A stretch of DNA of 32,378 nucleotides, taken from contig CAJLYG010000011.1 of assembly GCA_905210845.1 (NCBI GenBank), positions 1 through 32,378 on the forward strand. Direction: 5' to 3'. Source of the DNA: an uncultured Prevotella sp. GTDB taxonomy: Bacteria; Bacteroidota; Bacteroidia; Bacteroidales; Bacteroidaceae. The notes beneath the pieces are model-generated. The model was not told where the DNA came from and did not search any database. It worked only from the letters and a program-made list of their open reading frames with translations. The translations under genes and the position numbers were made by a program. This document shows, in pieces, positions 1-9,500 of this stretch. Each line of letters begins with the position of its first letter. The first letter of the stretch is position 1.

Positions 1-1048
1 TCGCGTCGCCCGTGCAGGAGATGAGCCAGAGGGGCTTCTTCGCCATGGGCGCGATGACGTTCGGGTCCCATTGCCCTGCCACGAGCATGCCTGCCGCGAA
101 TTCATCGGGATGGGTGGACATGAGCAAATAGCTGAGCATGCATCCCATCGACTGTCCCGTGGTGTAGACGCGGTCAGCATCAATGGAGTATTGCTTCTTG
201 ATGGCTTCAAGCAAGTCGATGGTAGTCTCGGCACTGGAGGTGACGCGGAAGCTGTCGTCCACCACGATCTCATCGTATTGTGGGGCAAGGACGAAACAGG
301 GGTGTTTCGCCTGGTCCAGAGGCGAAGCCCATACCGTGGCCCCATTGCCTTGCAGGAGCGTATAGTTGTCATTCTGGTTGGCACCGCTGGCATCGTGCAT
401 GAACAATACGAGTGGGTAGTGCTTGGAACTGTCGTAGCCTTTCGGCACGAACAGGTTATAGCGCAGTGCCACTCCGGTCTTTTCATCTTTGAAGGTTAAC
501 TGTTTGAATTCTTCAGCCACAAGGACTTTGCTCTTGTCATTGGTGAGGGTAGCCCCACTTTTGTAAACCTTTCCTGTTGATGTCTTGATGGCTTTGCTTT
601 GGGTTACGGTCGCGGTGATCGGGAAGGGGTTAGCCTCTCGCGTTGGCCTATTTCCTGCGGTGATGCCTCCAGCAGGTCCTCCTCCAGCAGTATCTTTCGC
701 ATCCTGAGGCTTGCCCTGACCCTTCTTCTTGTCTGGTCCGAAGTCTGGAGTGAGCGACACCGTTGTCTTCAACTCTATAATGACGAAATTTCCTTTTCGC
801 GGTGCGCGCGCCTTCATTGCCTCGGTGTTTGTATAGACACGCTTGACCGTGCGCCCAGCTACGGCATAGGTCGCTGTCGTGAGACTGCTGCCGTTGACCG
901 GTGCGTCGTATTCTATCGCCACGGCTGTCGTCTTGGCTCCATCGCCAAGCACCTCCCCAATGGCTGTCACACTCTTTACATGGCTCGTTGCTCCCCAAGA
1001 GGAAAGGGCGACGAGCAATAAACATACTGCTGATACAATCTTTTTCAT
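1..1048 (-). CDS. Secreted PHB-depolymerase-like alpha/beta-hydrolase (partial, C-terminus outside window)
   Basis: The frame is open from an ATG at 1048 to the window edge (about 349 codons seen). The N-terminus is a signal peptide (MKKIVSAVCLLLVALSSWGA). Residues about 22-110 form an Ig-like region, followed by a Gly/Pro/Lys-rich linker and, from about residue 150, an alpha/beta-hydrolase domain with the nucleophile elbow G-Q-S-M-G at Ser300 (codon 149-151). This resembles PHB-depolymerase or prolyl-oligopeptidase-type esterases, which hydrolyse esters such as acyl or feruloyl groups; the substrate cannot be told. The catalytic His lies outside the window. It starts 31 bp after the stop of the gene at 1080-3080, on the same strand, and is its paralogue over the Ig-like and hydrolase domains, so the two are probably one operon made by duplication. 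Confidence 0.8.
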   Translation of the reverse strand, partial: MKKIVSAVCLLLVALSSWGATSHVKSVTAIGEVLGDGAKTTAVAIEYDAPVNGSSLTTATYAVAGRTVKRVYTNTEAMKARAPRKGNFVIIELKTTVSLTPDFGPDKKKGQGKPQDAKDTAGGGPAGGITAGNRPTREANPFPITATVTQSKAIKTSTGKVYKSGATLTNDKSKVLVAEEFKQLTFKDEKTGVALRYNLFVPKGYDSSKHYPLVLFMHDASGANQNDNYTLLQGNGATVWASPLDQAKHPCFVLAPQYDEIVVDDSFRVTSSAETTIDLLEAIKKQYSIDADRVYTTGQSMGCMLSYLLMSTHPDEFAAGMLVAGQWDPNVIAPMAKKPLWLISCTGDA

Positions 1049-1079
1049 AAACCTATTTTTTATAATGTAATACCAATCG

Positions 1080-3080
1080 TTATTGGTGCTGCTCGAACAG
1101 CCAGTCCCTGATGGCAGCAAAGCCATAGGCTACGCGCCATGTGTCGAAATGAGAACCTGACGTCAGATGCGCATAGTGGATATTGCTGCCTTGCCTCAAG
1201 AGATCCTGGGCTTCGGCATCACGCTCTTTGTCTGTGGCGAGAAGCGGCCAGTCGGCAGAGACACACTTGCCACCTTGTCCTTGCCATTCTTGGATAGCTT
1301 CCTCAGCGCCTTGCTTCGACTTCCCCGCGCTGGCTACCAGCCAGAGTGGTTTCTTTGCCATGGATGCCAGGTCGGAGGCACGCCAATGGCCGGCAACGAG
1401 ATACCCCGCCGTGAAAAGAGAGGGATATGACGACATGAGCACGTAGGACATCATGCAACCCATCGACTGTCCGGTGAGATAGACCCTCGTCGTATCAATC
1501 GGATACCGGACAAGCAAGTCTTTGATCAAGTCAAGGGTCGTCTCTATGCTGGAGGTCTTGCCGTAGTTATCGTCCACCACCACCTCATCGTATTGTGGGG
1601 CGAGCACAAAGCAAGGATGCTTCGCTTGGCTTTCAGGGTCAGCCCATACCACAGCGCCCATCCCTTGTCGAAGCGTATAAGTATCTTCCTGCCCAGAGCA
1701 ACTGGCATCATGCAGGAAGATGACCAAGGGCAGGCGTCGTGTGTATAGCGAGTCTGCCGGCTTGAAAAGATTATAGCGCAAGGTATCACCTGTGTGGGCA
1801 TCATGGAAAGAGCCTTGGGCAAAGTCATCCACCACAAGCGTCTTAGCCATGGTATTTCTTAGCAGCAATTTCTCGGTGTAGCTTTCTCCATCCACCGTCT
1901 TGACGGGTTCAACCTGTCGGAAGACAACTGTCGTAGGGAAGGGGTTCGTCTTTCTCACTGGCCGGTTGCCCGCAATGATCTGTGGGATGGCATGGCGTTG
2001 CTCGTCCAACGTCTTGCCACTTGTTCCTTTTGCCATACGTGTCGTGTCCATGGCATCTAAGTGCAAGTCGTTTTTCAGCAGGATAATGACATGGCGACCT
2101 TCGGGTGCCTTGCCTTGCGGTGTCTCCGTACTGCTTGTAAAGGCGTCTGCCACCTCATGCCCTTCCACTTGGTAAGTAGCTTTCGACACAGTAGACCCAT
2201 CGATAGGCTGCTCATAGCGCACCATGATGTAGGCGACCTTCTGCCCATCGCCATAAACCTTGCTGACCGATTGCGAGGCGATGACATGGCTAACTCCAAG
2301 GAAGCTGTTGAATGCCTTGGGTGCATTGGTGATGAAAACGGTTATGCCAGCACGCTGAAGCCTTCCGTAGACCATGTTCATGCTATCCCGGGTTGTCCGC
2401 TTTTGCTCGATAGGCATTCTCCAGGTCTCTGCGCTTTTCCTCGTCAAGCTGCCGAGGTTGACAAACTCCGTTTGGGTGCCCGTACGCCTCACCAGACTAT
2501 CAATATCTTTTTTATATTCCGCATAATTGCTAATGGCAACCAAGATCTTTCCTTTGCAGAAGCAAAGAGCCTCTTCAAGTGTGGGGATCTGCAGTGGGGT
2601 CATACCTCCATGATATTCTTTTAGCCGGAGGCCCTTGAGTTGTGCCAATGTCAGGTCAGACACCTTCCCCGACCCGTTGGTCATGCGGTTGACAGTTGCG
2701 TCCGCCATCAGAACCAGAGTGCCATCCTTGCTCCTTCTCACGTCAACTTCCACGCCAGCACAGCCTTTTTCTATTGCTTTCTGTATGGAATGGAGAGAAT
2801 TTTCTGCAGTGCCATTCCAATCGCCTCGGTGGGCAATAACGAAGAGGGACGTACCGTTCTTGTCTAAAAGCTGTTGGCGGAGGTCTCTCGTATTGTAGTT
2901 GCTTTCCACACTGTCATTGACGGTAAAATCTACCTGATGATCCTTGTCGGCATAGGATGCGATGGAACCTATGGCAAACACGACAAGCAAGAGTGCCTGC
3001 TTCAGGCGACCTTTTGTCACCTTGACGAGAAAAGGAGCTAAGAGAAAGAGGCTGCTCCCTGTAATGAAACACTTTTTCAT
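1080..3080 (-). CDS. Fusion of a degenerate glycerophosphodiesterase-like domain with an alpha/beta-hydrolase
   Basis: 666 residues. A hydrophobic N-terminus (about 27-45) ends in an Ala-rich cleavage-like site, so the protein is probably exported. Residues about 78-265 look like a glycerophosphodiester phosphodiesterase: HRG at 84-86, E-N at 93-94, E-V-D at 111-113. The normal H-D pair after V-L-M is A126-D127, and the later region that usually supplies further active-site residues (around K-I-L-V-A-I-S, 178-184) is not family-like, so this domain is probably inactive. Residues about 266-370 match the Ig-like region of the downstream paralogue. The hydrolase follows, with G-Q-S-M-G at Ser539 and a likely catalytic His644 in S-H-F-D-T-W. 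The family acts on esters; the GDPD-like part may be a binding or structural domain. It is first in a two-gene minus-strand operon. The start at 3080 is uncertain by a few codons. Confidence 0.82.
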   Translation of the reverse strand: MKKCFITGSSLFLLAPFLVKVTKGRLKQALLLVVFAIGSIASYADKDHQVDFTVNDSVESNYNTRDLRQQLLDKNGTSLFVIAHRGDWNGTAENSLHSIQKAIEKGCAGVEVDVRRSKDGTLVLMADATVNRMTNGSGKVSDLTLAQLKGLRLKEYHGGMTPLQIPTLEEALCFCKGKILVAISNYAEYKKDIDSLVRRTGTQTEFVNLGSLTRKSAETWRMPIEQKRTTRDSMNMVYGRLQRAGITVFITNAPKAFNSFLGVSHVIASQSVSKVYGDGQKVAYIMVRYEQPIDGSTVSKATYQVEGHEVADAFTSSTETPQGKAPEGRHVIILLKNDLHLDAMDTTRMAKGTSGKTLDEQRHAIPQIIAGNRPVRKTNPFPTTVVFRQVEPVKTVDGESYTEKLLLRNTMAKTLVVDDFAQGSFHDAHTGDTLRYNLFKPADSLYTRRLPLVIFLHDASCSGQEDTYTLRQGMGAVVWADPESQAKHPCFVLAPQYDEVVVDDNYGKTSSIETTLDLIKDLLVRYPIDTTRVYLTGQSMGCMMSYVLMSSYPSLFTAGYLVAGHWRASDLASMAKKPLWLVASAGKSKQGAEEAIQEWQGQGGKCVSADWPLLATDKERDAEAQDLLRQGSNIHYAHLTSGSHFDTWRVAYGFAAIRDWLFEQHQ

Positions 3081-3380
3081 AAACCTATACTTTTAAAGAA
3101 AATATTCCTATCATGTATGTGGAGCTCATTCATGCCTTCACCCTAAAAAGCATAGGTTCCTACCAGGACCTCATGATATTGGATGGGAGACCTGCCCGAA
3201 GGTTTACCGCAGCCTTCCTCTTTTGACTTATTTTTCATGATTTTTGCTCTTTTTGCACTTCTCTGCCTCCCTGACACACTCCTATGCAGGGCATACCATA
3301 TATTCATAAGATTTATCCATGATCATATAACAGAAATGGAGAAAGACCGTAGTACTTTTGCCACATCAAAGATAGACAAG
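3081..3380. other. Divergent intergenic region between the esterase operon and the membrane protein gene
   Basis: About 300 bp. It must hold the minus-strand esterase promoter, but I see no clear TAnnTTTG on that strand. An open frame from 3183 continues in frame into the membrane protein, but its first 66 codons look unlike that protein and the promoter at 3353-3360 lies inside them, so I treat them as non-coding. Confidence 0.5.
3353..3360 (+). promoter_or_regulatory. Bacteroidota -7 promoter element before the membrane protein gene
   Basis: TACTTTTG matches the Bacteroidota -7 consensus TAnnTTTG exactly. No good TTTG -33 box is seen at the expected distance upstream. A transcript beginning about 7 nt downstream would reach the ATG at 3381 with a leader of about 14 nt, which is why that start is preferred over the longer frame. 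Confidence 0.5.
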
Positions 3381-4325
3381 ATGAAGATGGATAAGAAAAT
3401 GAGATTCAGGATGTTGATATCCGTTGTTGCCCTCGCCATCATGGGTTTGGGCGCAGACATGCTAAAAGACCGTGAGGTGATCTTCCCGGAGGTGTCAGCA
3501 CTTGCTGTCGGCTTATGGGTTGCCGACAAAAGAATATGGAATGTGCGTGGGTATGAGATTCCCTTGCTGATGACCCTCTCGGCTGTGGAAGGAGTTATCC
3601 TTACGCGCTATGCTATGATCCCCCTATTTGTGCAGTTGACAGTTGCATTTGCCTTGTCGGCATTGTCGATGTCGCTGCTACGTATCCCCCTGATCCCCTC
3701 CATAGCAGCCATTCTCCTGCCCGTCCTCCTGCACACAGAGTCGTGGTACTATCCGGCTTCTGTGGCATTGATGACAACGGTAATGGCCATAGGGACCAAA
3801 CTCTTGCAATCCTTCGGGCTAAAGGAGCCGCTTACCCCTGTGTCAAGCAGGGAGGGACTGACAGTGAGCACAGCTAAGCAATGGATTGACCGCTATCTTC
3901 TCTTGCTGCCCTTGCTAGTCATCGCCACGTGGCATAGCTGGCTTTTCGCCATTGTCCCCCCATTAGTCATCATCCTCATAGAGTTGTCCAACCCGAAGAA
4001 CATGTTCAGATCGCGCCCCCTATCCTTATGGTTTACGACGATGGCCGTCGCCATCATCGGGACCATATGCCGAATGCTGCTCTTAGAACGACTTTCCCTT
4101 CCGTATAGGGTGTCAGTCTCCACATCTTTCCTTGCAGCCTTTTGGGTGATGCAGCGGACAAGGATGATGTTCCCTCCCATACCTGCATTGGCAATTATCC
4201 CCTTTATTCTTCCTGATAGCTATCCTCTCTTCCCCCTTGAGGTGGCAGCAGGCTCGGCGTATGCCATTGCCGTACCATTATTGAAGGGTGCGGTGATGCG
4301 CAAGTTCTCCTGGAATAGGATCTGA
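3381..4325 (+). CDS. Polytopic inner-membrane protein with duplicated HPP-like half
   Basis: 314 residues from the chosen ATG at 3381; the frame stays open back to 3183 and ATGs at 3336 and 3387 are possible. It has many hydrophobic segments. Residues about 35-140 and 189-301 look like two copies of one unit: each ends with a Pro-rich stretch (R-I-P-L-I-P-S-I-A-A at 101-110; R-M-M-F-P-P-I-P-A-L at 261-270) followed by similar helices. The shape recalls HPP-family four-helix membrane proteins, but this is a resemblance by eye. Substrate and role are unknown. It stands alone between the divergent esterase operon and the sigma-factor promoter. Its base composition is GC-rich like the esterases, not like the PUL that follows. 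Confidence 0.65.
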   Translation: MKMDKKMRFRMLISVVALAIMGLGADMLKDREVIFPEVSALAVGLWVADKRIWNVRGYEIPLLMTLSAVEGVILTRYAMIPLFVQLTVAFALSALSMSLLRIPLIPSIAAILLPVLLHTESWYYPASVALMTTVMAIGTKLLQSFGLKEPLTPVSSREGLTVSTAKQWIDRYLLLLPLLVIATWHSWLFAIVPPLVIILIELSNPKNMFRSRPLSLWFTTMAVAIIGTICRMLLLERLSLPYRVSVSTSFLAAFWVMQRTRMMFPPIPALAIIPFILPDSYPLFPLEVAAGSAYAIAVPLLKGAVMRKFSWNRI

Positions 4326-4675
4326 GGCGAACTTGCATTTGGTCCTGTGCAAAGAAGAAGTTAAAGCAGCGGTGGAGGGCAACCTCCCAAGAATAGGACT
4401 GCGCCTGTAGCTTGGTGACGGGCAGCAGTGCTAAGAAGACTATCCCTGCCATTGTTGGAATCTCTTCTTAGGCGATGCTAATCGTTTATGGGAATACTGA
4501 CAATTTACCACATCTCCATGCAAAGATAGTTCATTCGAAGAACGACAAGAGGTTTGTCATTAAAAATGAAGGGCTCCTTGTGATATAATTTTCGCATTTT
4601 TGAAAATAATATGTCAACATGTATTGCTGTTTATCAAATTTATAATATCTTTGCCATCGTTATACAATCATTTTA
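4326..4675. other. Intergenic region ahead of the sigma/FecR/SusCD operon
   Basis: 350 bp. It holds a small GC-rich hairpin with a GCAA loop (about 4372-4390) without a following T-run, then an AT-rich stretch from about 4480 leading to the sigma-factor promoter. A minus-strand reading frame starting at 4452 begins with a signal-peptide-like stretch but runs into the antisense of the membrane gene; I do not call it a gene. Base composition falls sharply in GC within this interval. Confidence 0.5.
4624..4653 (+). promoter_or_regulatory. Bacteroidota promoter of the ECF sigma / PUL operon
   Basis: TTG at 4624-4626 (as ATTG, a weak form of the TTTG -33 box), a 19-nt spacer and TATCTTTG at 4646-4653, an exact TAnnTTTG -7 box. 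Transcription would start near 4660, leaving a leader of about 15 nt before the ATG at 4676. This points to housekeeping sigma control of the regulator genes. Confidence 0.7.
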
Positions 4676-5257
4676 ATGAGTGATCAGAGTACATTGGCAC
4701 AAAAGTTACATGAGGGAGATCTAAAATCTTTTCAAAGGATTTATGAAAACTATTATGAAATTTTGTGCCGTTTCGCTTTTCGTTTCACTCAGGATCATGG
4801 TTCTGCGGAAGAAATTGTTGATGATGTCATGTTCAGTCTTTGGGATCATCATGAGGATGTAGTGATCACGCAAATTAGGCCTTATCTTTTTCGTGCCGTT
4901 AGGAATCTCTGTATAAATCATTTGAAATCTGTTGCCGTAAGATTCTATTCTGCTAAGAATATTTCTATAGACGAAGATGAAAAATTCCTTAATAGCCTTT
5001 TCCAGAATGATGAGCACCCCCTTGGTATTCTTTTGGAAAAAGAATTAGAGATACATTTCCAACAGGCTATCCATGAGCTTCCAGCAGAATGTAGACGCGT
5101 ATTCTTAATGAGTAGATCGGAATGTTTAACTTATGAGGAAATAGCGCAGGAACTTGGTATTTCTGTCAATACGGTTAAATACCACATGAAAAATGCTTTG
5201 AGAATATTGTCTAAGGAAATGGGACGTTACCTTATTCTATTATTAGCATTGATATAA
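4676..5257 (+). CDS. ECF-type RNA polymerase sigma factor (Bacteroides expansion family)
   Basis: 193 residues, the usual size for ECF sigma factors. Region 2 lies at about 15-80 (E-N-Y-Y-E-I-L-C-R-F-A-F-R-F, then E-E-I-V-D-D-V-M-F-S-L-W, the core-binding and -10 recognition helices). Region 4 lies at about 125-185, with the helix-turn-helix L-T-Y-E-E-I-A-Q-E-L-G-I-S-V-N-T-V-K-Y-H that binds the -35. The gene is followed 71 bp later by a FecR-type anti-sigma factor and then by a SusC with an STN domain. This is the standard trans-envelope arrangement in which glycan binding at the outer membrane releases the sigma factor to switch on the PUL. It has its own canonical promoter. Confidence in the family is high; the target promoters are not identifiable here. 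Confidence 0.93.
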   Translation: MSDQSTLAQKLHEGDLKSFQRIYENYYEILCRFAFRFTQDHGSAEEIVDDVMFSLWDHHEDVVITQIRPYLFRAVRNLCINHLKSVAVRFYSAKNISIDEDEKFLNSLFQNDEHPLGILLEKELEIHFQQAIHELPAECRRVFLMSRSECLTYEEIAQELGISVNTVKYHMKNALRILSKEMGRYLILLLALI

Positions 5258-5328
5258 CTTTTTTTTCGTTTTGATAGAAAAAATAAACTGATTGACTACC
5301 CATCCTTTTTCTAAACTTGACTATAAGT

Positions 5329-6318
5329 ATGATGACAGGCAATTTTGACATAGACAAACTTGTCGGCTTTTATCTTGATGGTAGTATCAAGGAAGACGAC
5401 TTTGAAACGTTGAAGCGATGGACTTCAGCTTCAGAGGAAAACAAATCATATGTAAGGAACATTATAGAAATGTATTTCTCGCTCATGGTGCAGTCGGATA
5501 AAACATATTATAATAAACTGGCTGCATTCAGACGTCTTGAGGATCATATTCAAGAGACTAAAGCCCAATCTCCTTTCAAATGGAAAATATTCGTTGCAAC
5601 AATAGCAGCTACTATCCTTTTCTTACTTATACCTTTTACTTTGTATGACCAACATCGTCAACATCAAATGAATGATGTTACCACATTAAAGGTTCCTGAT
5701 GGATCTCAGTTGAGTTGTGTGCTCCCAGATGGGACAAAAATAACATTAAATTCGGGATCCGAGTTGAGCTATAGCCGTGGTTTCGGTATTGTAAACCGAG
5801 ATATTAGAATGAAAGGAGAAGGCTATTTTGACGTCGTGCATAAGGAGGATATCCCATTTACGATAAATTCTAACTACATGAAGATGACAGACCTTGGTAC
5901 GAAATTTTATTTTCGTGATTATAGCAATGAGACTCGTATCCGTGTTCGACTTGTTGATGGTAAGGTTTCTGTGCACAATAATATGATTAAAACAGATGAT
6001 GTTTTTTTAAATCCAGGTGAGATCTTGATTTTGGATAAGGCAACAGGTAAAATAATAACTACAATAGCGAACAAAGTTGCTCAGCAACAAGATGACTTAA
6101 ACTTGATAGAGTTTGATAATTTGCCTCTTGCGCAAATTGCGGAAATCCTTTCTCGCATGTATGGCGTGAAGTTAAGTATCGTTCCTACATCTCAAAACAA
6201 GAGATTCTATGGGAGTTTTAATAGGAAAACGGATACCTTCCAAGATGTGTTGGACAATCTCGTTTCTACCAAGCGTTTACATTATAAACGATTAAAAGGT
6301 CAATATCTACTCTATTAA
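5329..6318 (+). CDS. FecR-type anti-sigma factor
   Basis: 329 residues from the ATG at 5329 (a TTG four codons upstream and an ATG at 5332 are alternatives). Residues 1-80 are the cytoplasmic sigma-binding part (K-L-V-G-F-Y-L-D-G-S-I, then a W-T-S-A-S-E-E-N motif). One membrane helix lies at about 85-106 (W-K-I-F-V-A-T-I-A-A-T-I-L-F-L-L). The periplasmic FecR domain follows (V-P-D-G-S, L-P-D-G-T-K-I-T-L-N-S-G-S, G-E-G-Y-F-D-V) and a C-terminal DUF4974-like region reaches the end (L-P-L-A-Q-I-A-E-I-L-S-R-M-Y-G-V). It is expected to hold the ECF sigma factor inactive until signalled by the STN domain of the SusC encoded downstream. It lies between the sigma gene and susC, probably in the same transcript. 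Confidence 0.93.
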   Translation: MMTGNFDIDKLVGFYLDGSIKEDDFETLKRWTSASEENKSYVRNIIEMYFSLMVQSDKTYYNKLAAFRRLEDHIQETKAQSPFKWKIFVATIAATILFLLIPFTLYDQHRQHQMNDVTTLKVPDGSQLSCVLPDGTKITLNSGSELSYSRGFGIVNRDIRMKGEGYFDVVHKEDIPFTINSNYMKMTDLGTKFYFRDYSNETRIRVRLVDGKVSVHNNMIKTDDVFLNPGEILILDKATGKIITTIANKVAQQQDDLNLIEFDNLPLAQIAEILSRMYGVKLSIVPTSQNKRFYGSFNRKTDTFQDVLDNLVSTKRLHYKRLKGQYLLY

Positions 6319-6506
6319 TGACGTGATCATATCACCATATAATAAGTTTGTATAATTCATTAAAAATTTAAAGTCATGGAAAGGAAAAAATTAACGCCAG
6401 TTTAGTTTGGCACACTATGGGTACGCAATGGGCACGAATATAATCTTGACTTGTCATTGCGTAGGATTTATTCACAAAAAAGATAATCTAAAAAAAATGA
6501 AAAGCT

Positions 6507-9500
6507 ATGAGTAGATTTAACAAGAAAGTCGCAATAGTGATGTCTTTGTGTCTTATGTGCAGTCTTGCTTCATTCGCCCAGCATATTACGCTCAATGCAA
6601 GCAACATCACCGTTAAACAAGCTATGAATAGATTACAAAGGGCTTCGGGATATTCATTCGTTTTTTATAGTTCCGATGTGAACACCTCTAAAAAGGTGAG
6701 TATCAATGCAGAAAATGAACCTTTGGCGCAAGTAATAGACCAGATCTTAACCGGTCAGGACTTAACCTATCAGATTAAGGGAAAATCTATCGTTATCAGT
6801 AAAAAGGAGACTTCCCCCCAGTCTTCAACAGCGATAAATCGAAAGGAGAATAAAAGCTCAAAAGCGGTACAGGGTCGCGTTATCGATTCAAACGGCGATC
6901 CTATCATAGGGGCTTCTATAATCATTAAAGGAAGAAAGGCACAGGGTACAATAACGGATGCAGAGGGCCATTTCATGCTAACAAATGTTCCGAATAATGG
7001 TTCTCTTGAAATCTCTTATGTAGGCTTCTCTACTGTTGAGATTCCGGTTCATGGAAAGACCTCATTTGAAATTACCATGAAAGAAGATGCCAAGGAATTG
7101 GATGAAGTGGTAGCAATAGGTTATGGTACACAAAGGAAAATAACATTGACTGGCTCTACCGCCAGTACAACAGGCAAGGCTTTGGAAGCAAATTCTTCTG
7201 TTAACCTTTCACAAGGTCTTGCTGGCCGTCTCTCAGGTGTTATCATCAATAACCGCTCTGGCGAGCCAGGTAAAGATGATGCAATAATGTACATTCGCGG
7301 TCGTAGTACTTTAGGGAATAATAATCCATTGATTATCATTGATGGTATTGCCGGTCGTGATGCGGAGTTCAGTCGTTTATCTCCTGATGAAATAGAAAGC
7401 GTTACTGTCTTGAAAGATGCATCCGCAGCAATTTATGGCTCACGTTCAGCAAATGGAGTTATCCTTGTGACTACGAAGAGGGGTACGAATAGTGGCAAGC
7501 CGACTATTGACTTTACCTATGATTTGGGACTCCAGCAACCAACTCGTTTGCCTGATATGGCAGATGCCATTCAATACGCTAAAGCAGTAAATGCTTCTAA
7601 TGCTATTGATGGGGAAGGTCCACGTTATACAGACGAGGACATCCAAAAATTTGCAGACGGGAGTGACCCTATTCTTTTTCCTAATACGGATTGGTATGAC
7701 GAAGTGATTAAAAATTTGTCAATTCAGCATAAGTATGGAGTGACAGCGCGTGGTGGTACAAGCCGATTTAACTATTTTGCTTCTTTAAATGGGCAGTACC
7801 AGGATGGTATCTATCGCAAGAGTGCCACCAATTATAAGCAGTATAATATGCGCACTAACCTTGATTTTATGATCACAGACTGGTTGAAAATAGGTTTCGA
7901 TATGTCCGCTCGAGAGCAGCATAAGAACTATTCTGCTTTCCCCAGTGATGATTATGGAATTTTTTACGTTACTCAGCGTGCACTTCCTACAGGTGCCCCC
8001 TATTATCCTGATGGGCGACTCAGAGGTGGACTGAATCCTGCCATAATGGTACAGTCAACCACTGGTTATGACAAGACCACCATTCATTCTCTGAATACAA
8101 CATTAACAGGAAGCATTGATCTTAACAAATGGGTTAAAGGTCTTACTCTGACAGGTCATCTTGCTTATGATAAAAATAATAGTTTTGGCAAGAACTGGAA
8201 AACTCCTTGGAATTATTGGACTTATGATGAGGTGTCAAAGACTTTCACAGAGCAAACTTCAACTTATTGGCCATCCGCCCAGTTGGATGAATCCTATGTA
8301 GGTTGGCATCGTTTAACTTTAAATGGTCAGATTAACTATGATCGCGTATTGTTTAATTCTCATCATGTCAACTTAATGTTTGGCGCAGAACAGAGTGAAT
8401 ACCATCTTGACAGATTCAGTGCTGGCAGATCGCACTTTGGGAGTGATGCTTTAGATCAGTTGTTCGCAGGTGATGCTGACCATACATACTGGAGCAATAC
8501 AGGAAGTGCAAATGAAACTGCTCGCCGTTCATTCTTCGGTCGTGTAAACTATGATTACCTGAGCAAATATCTCATCTCATTCATCTGCCGTTGGGATGGG
8601 TCTGAGAATTTCCCAAAAGGAAAACGATGGGGATTCTTCCCTGGGGTATCTGCAGGCTGGCGTATTAGTGAGGAAAAATTTGTAAAAGACAAATGGGGAA
8701 GTTGGTTGTCTAACCTAAAGTTACGAGCTTCTTATGGTGAACAGGGTAATGATAATATTGATCCGTTCCAATATATGACTACGTACAGCTATTCCACCTC
8801 TTCTTGGTATAGAACAAATTATATTACTATGCTAAATGGTGCTGATGCCAATATTATCGTCCCAGGTGTGGTTGGTAATCCTGATGTTACGTGGGAAGTT
8901 GCCAAGACTTGGAATATAGGCCTTGATGGCGATATTCTCAATGGCTTGTTCAATTGGGAAATAGAATTCTTCCATACATCTCGATCAAATATTCTTGTCA
9001 CCCGTAATGCTTCTGTTCCTTCTTATACTGGTCTGACCTCCTTGCCTGACGAGAATATCGGTAAAGTTACCAATCATGGATTTGAATTGCAACTGGGTCA
9101 TCAGAAGCGTATCAATAAGGATTTTCTTTATAGTATAAAAGCTAATTTCCTCTATGCAAAGAATAAAATTGTTTACATGGATGAAACTCCATGGGGTGAT
9201 GGTCATGAGTATTTAAATGCTACGGGACATCCGATGGGATCCCATCTCTATTATCATGTCATTGGAATTAATAAAACACAGGATGACCTGACAAAATATC
9301 CCCAGATCTCTGGTGCCACATTGGGAGAATTCATTTATGAAGATATCGATGGAGATGGAAAGATCACCTCTTACGACCGAAAACGTGATGACTTAACAGC
9401 AGTTCCTCAGATCGTCTTTGGTACCACTTTCAACGCTCAATGGAAAAACTTTGATATTACAATGCTGTTGCAAGGGCAGGCACGTGCACATTTCTATGAT

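Noticed and set aside
648..1025. Minus-strand 125-residue frame near the window start
   Set aside because: It is out of frame with the real hydrolase gene starting at 1048, which has a signal peptide and family motifs; the composition (many Arg, Trp, Cys) is that of a shadow frame.
3183..3380. N-terminal extension of the membrane protein gene
   Set aside because: The promoter at 3353-3360 lies inside it and the residues look like translated non-coding sequence.
4204..4452. Minus-strand frame starting with a signal-peptide-like stretch (M-A-G-I-V-F-L-A-L-L-P)
   Set aside because: About half of it is antisense to the membrane protein gene, and the remainder has no recognisable domain or promoter; at most a gene remnant.
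6323..6335. GTGAT-cat-ATCAC dyad after fecR as a terminator
   Set aside because: The stem is only 5 bp, the loop is 3 nt and no T-run follows.
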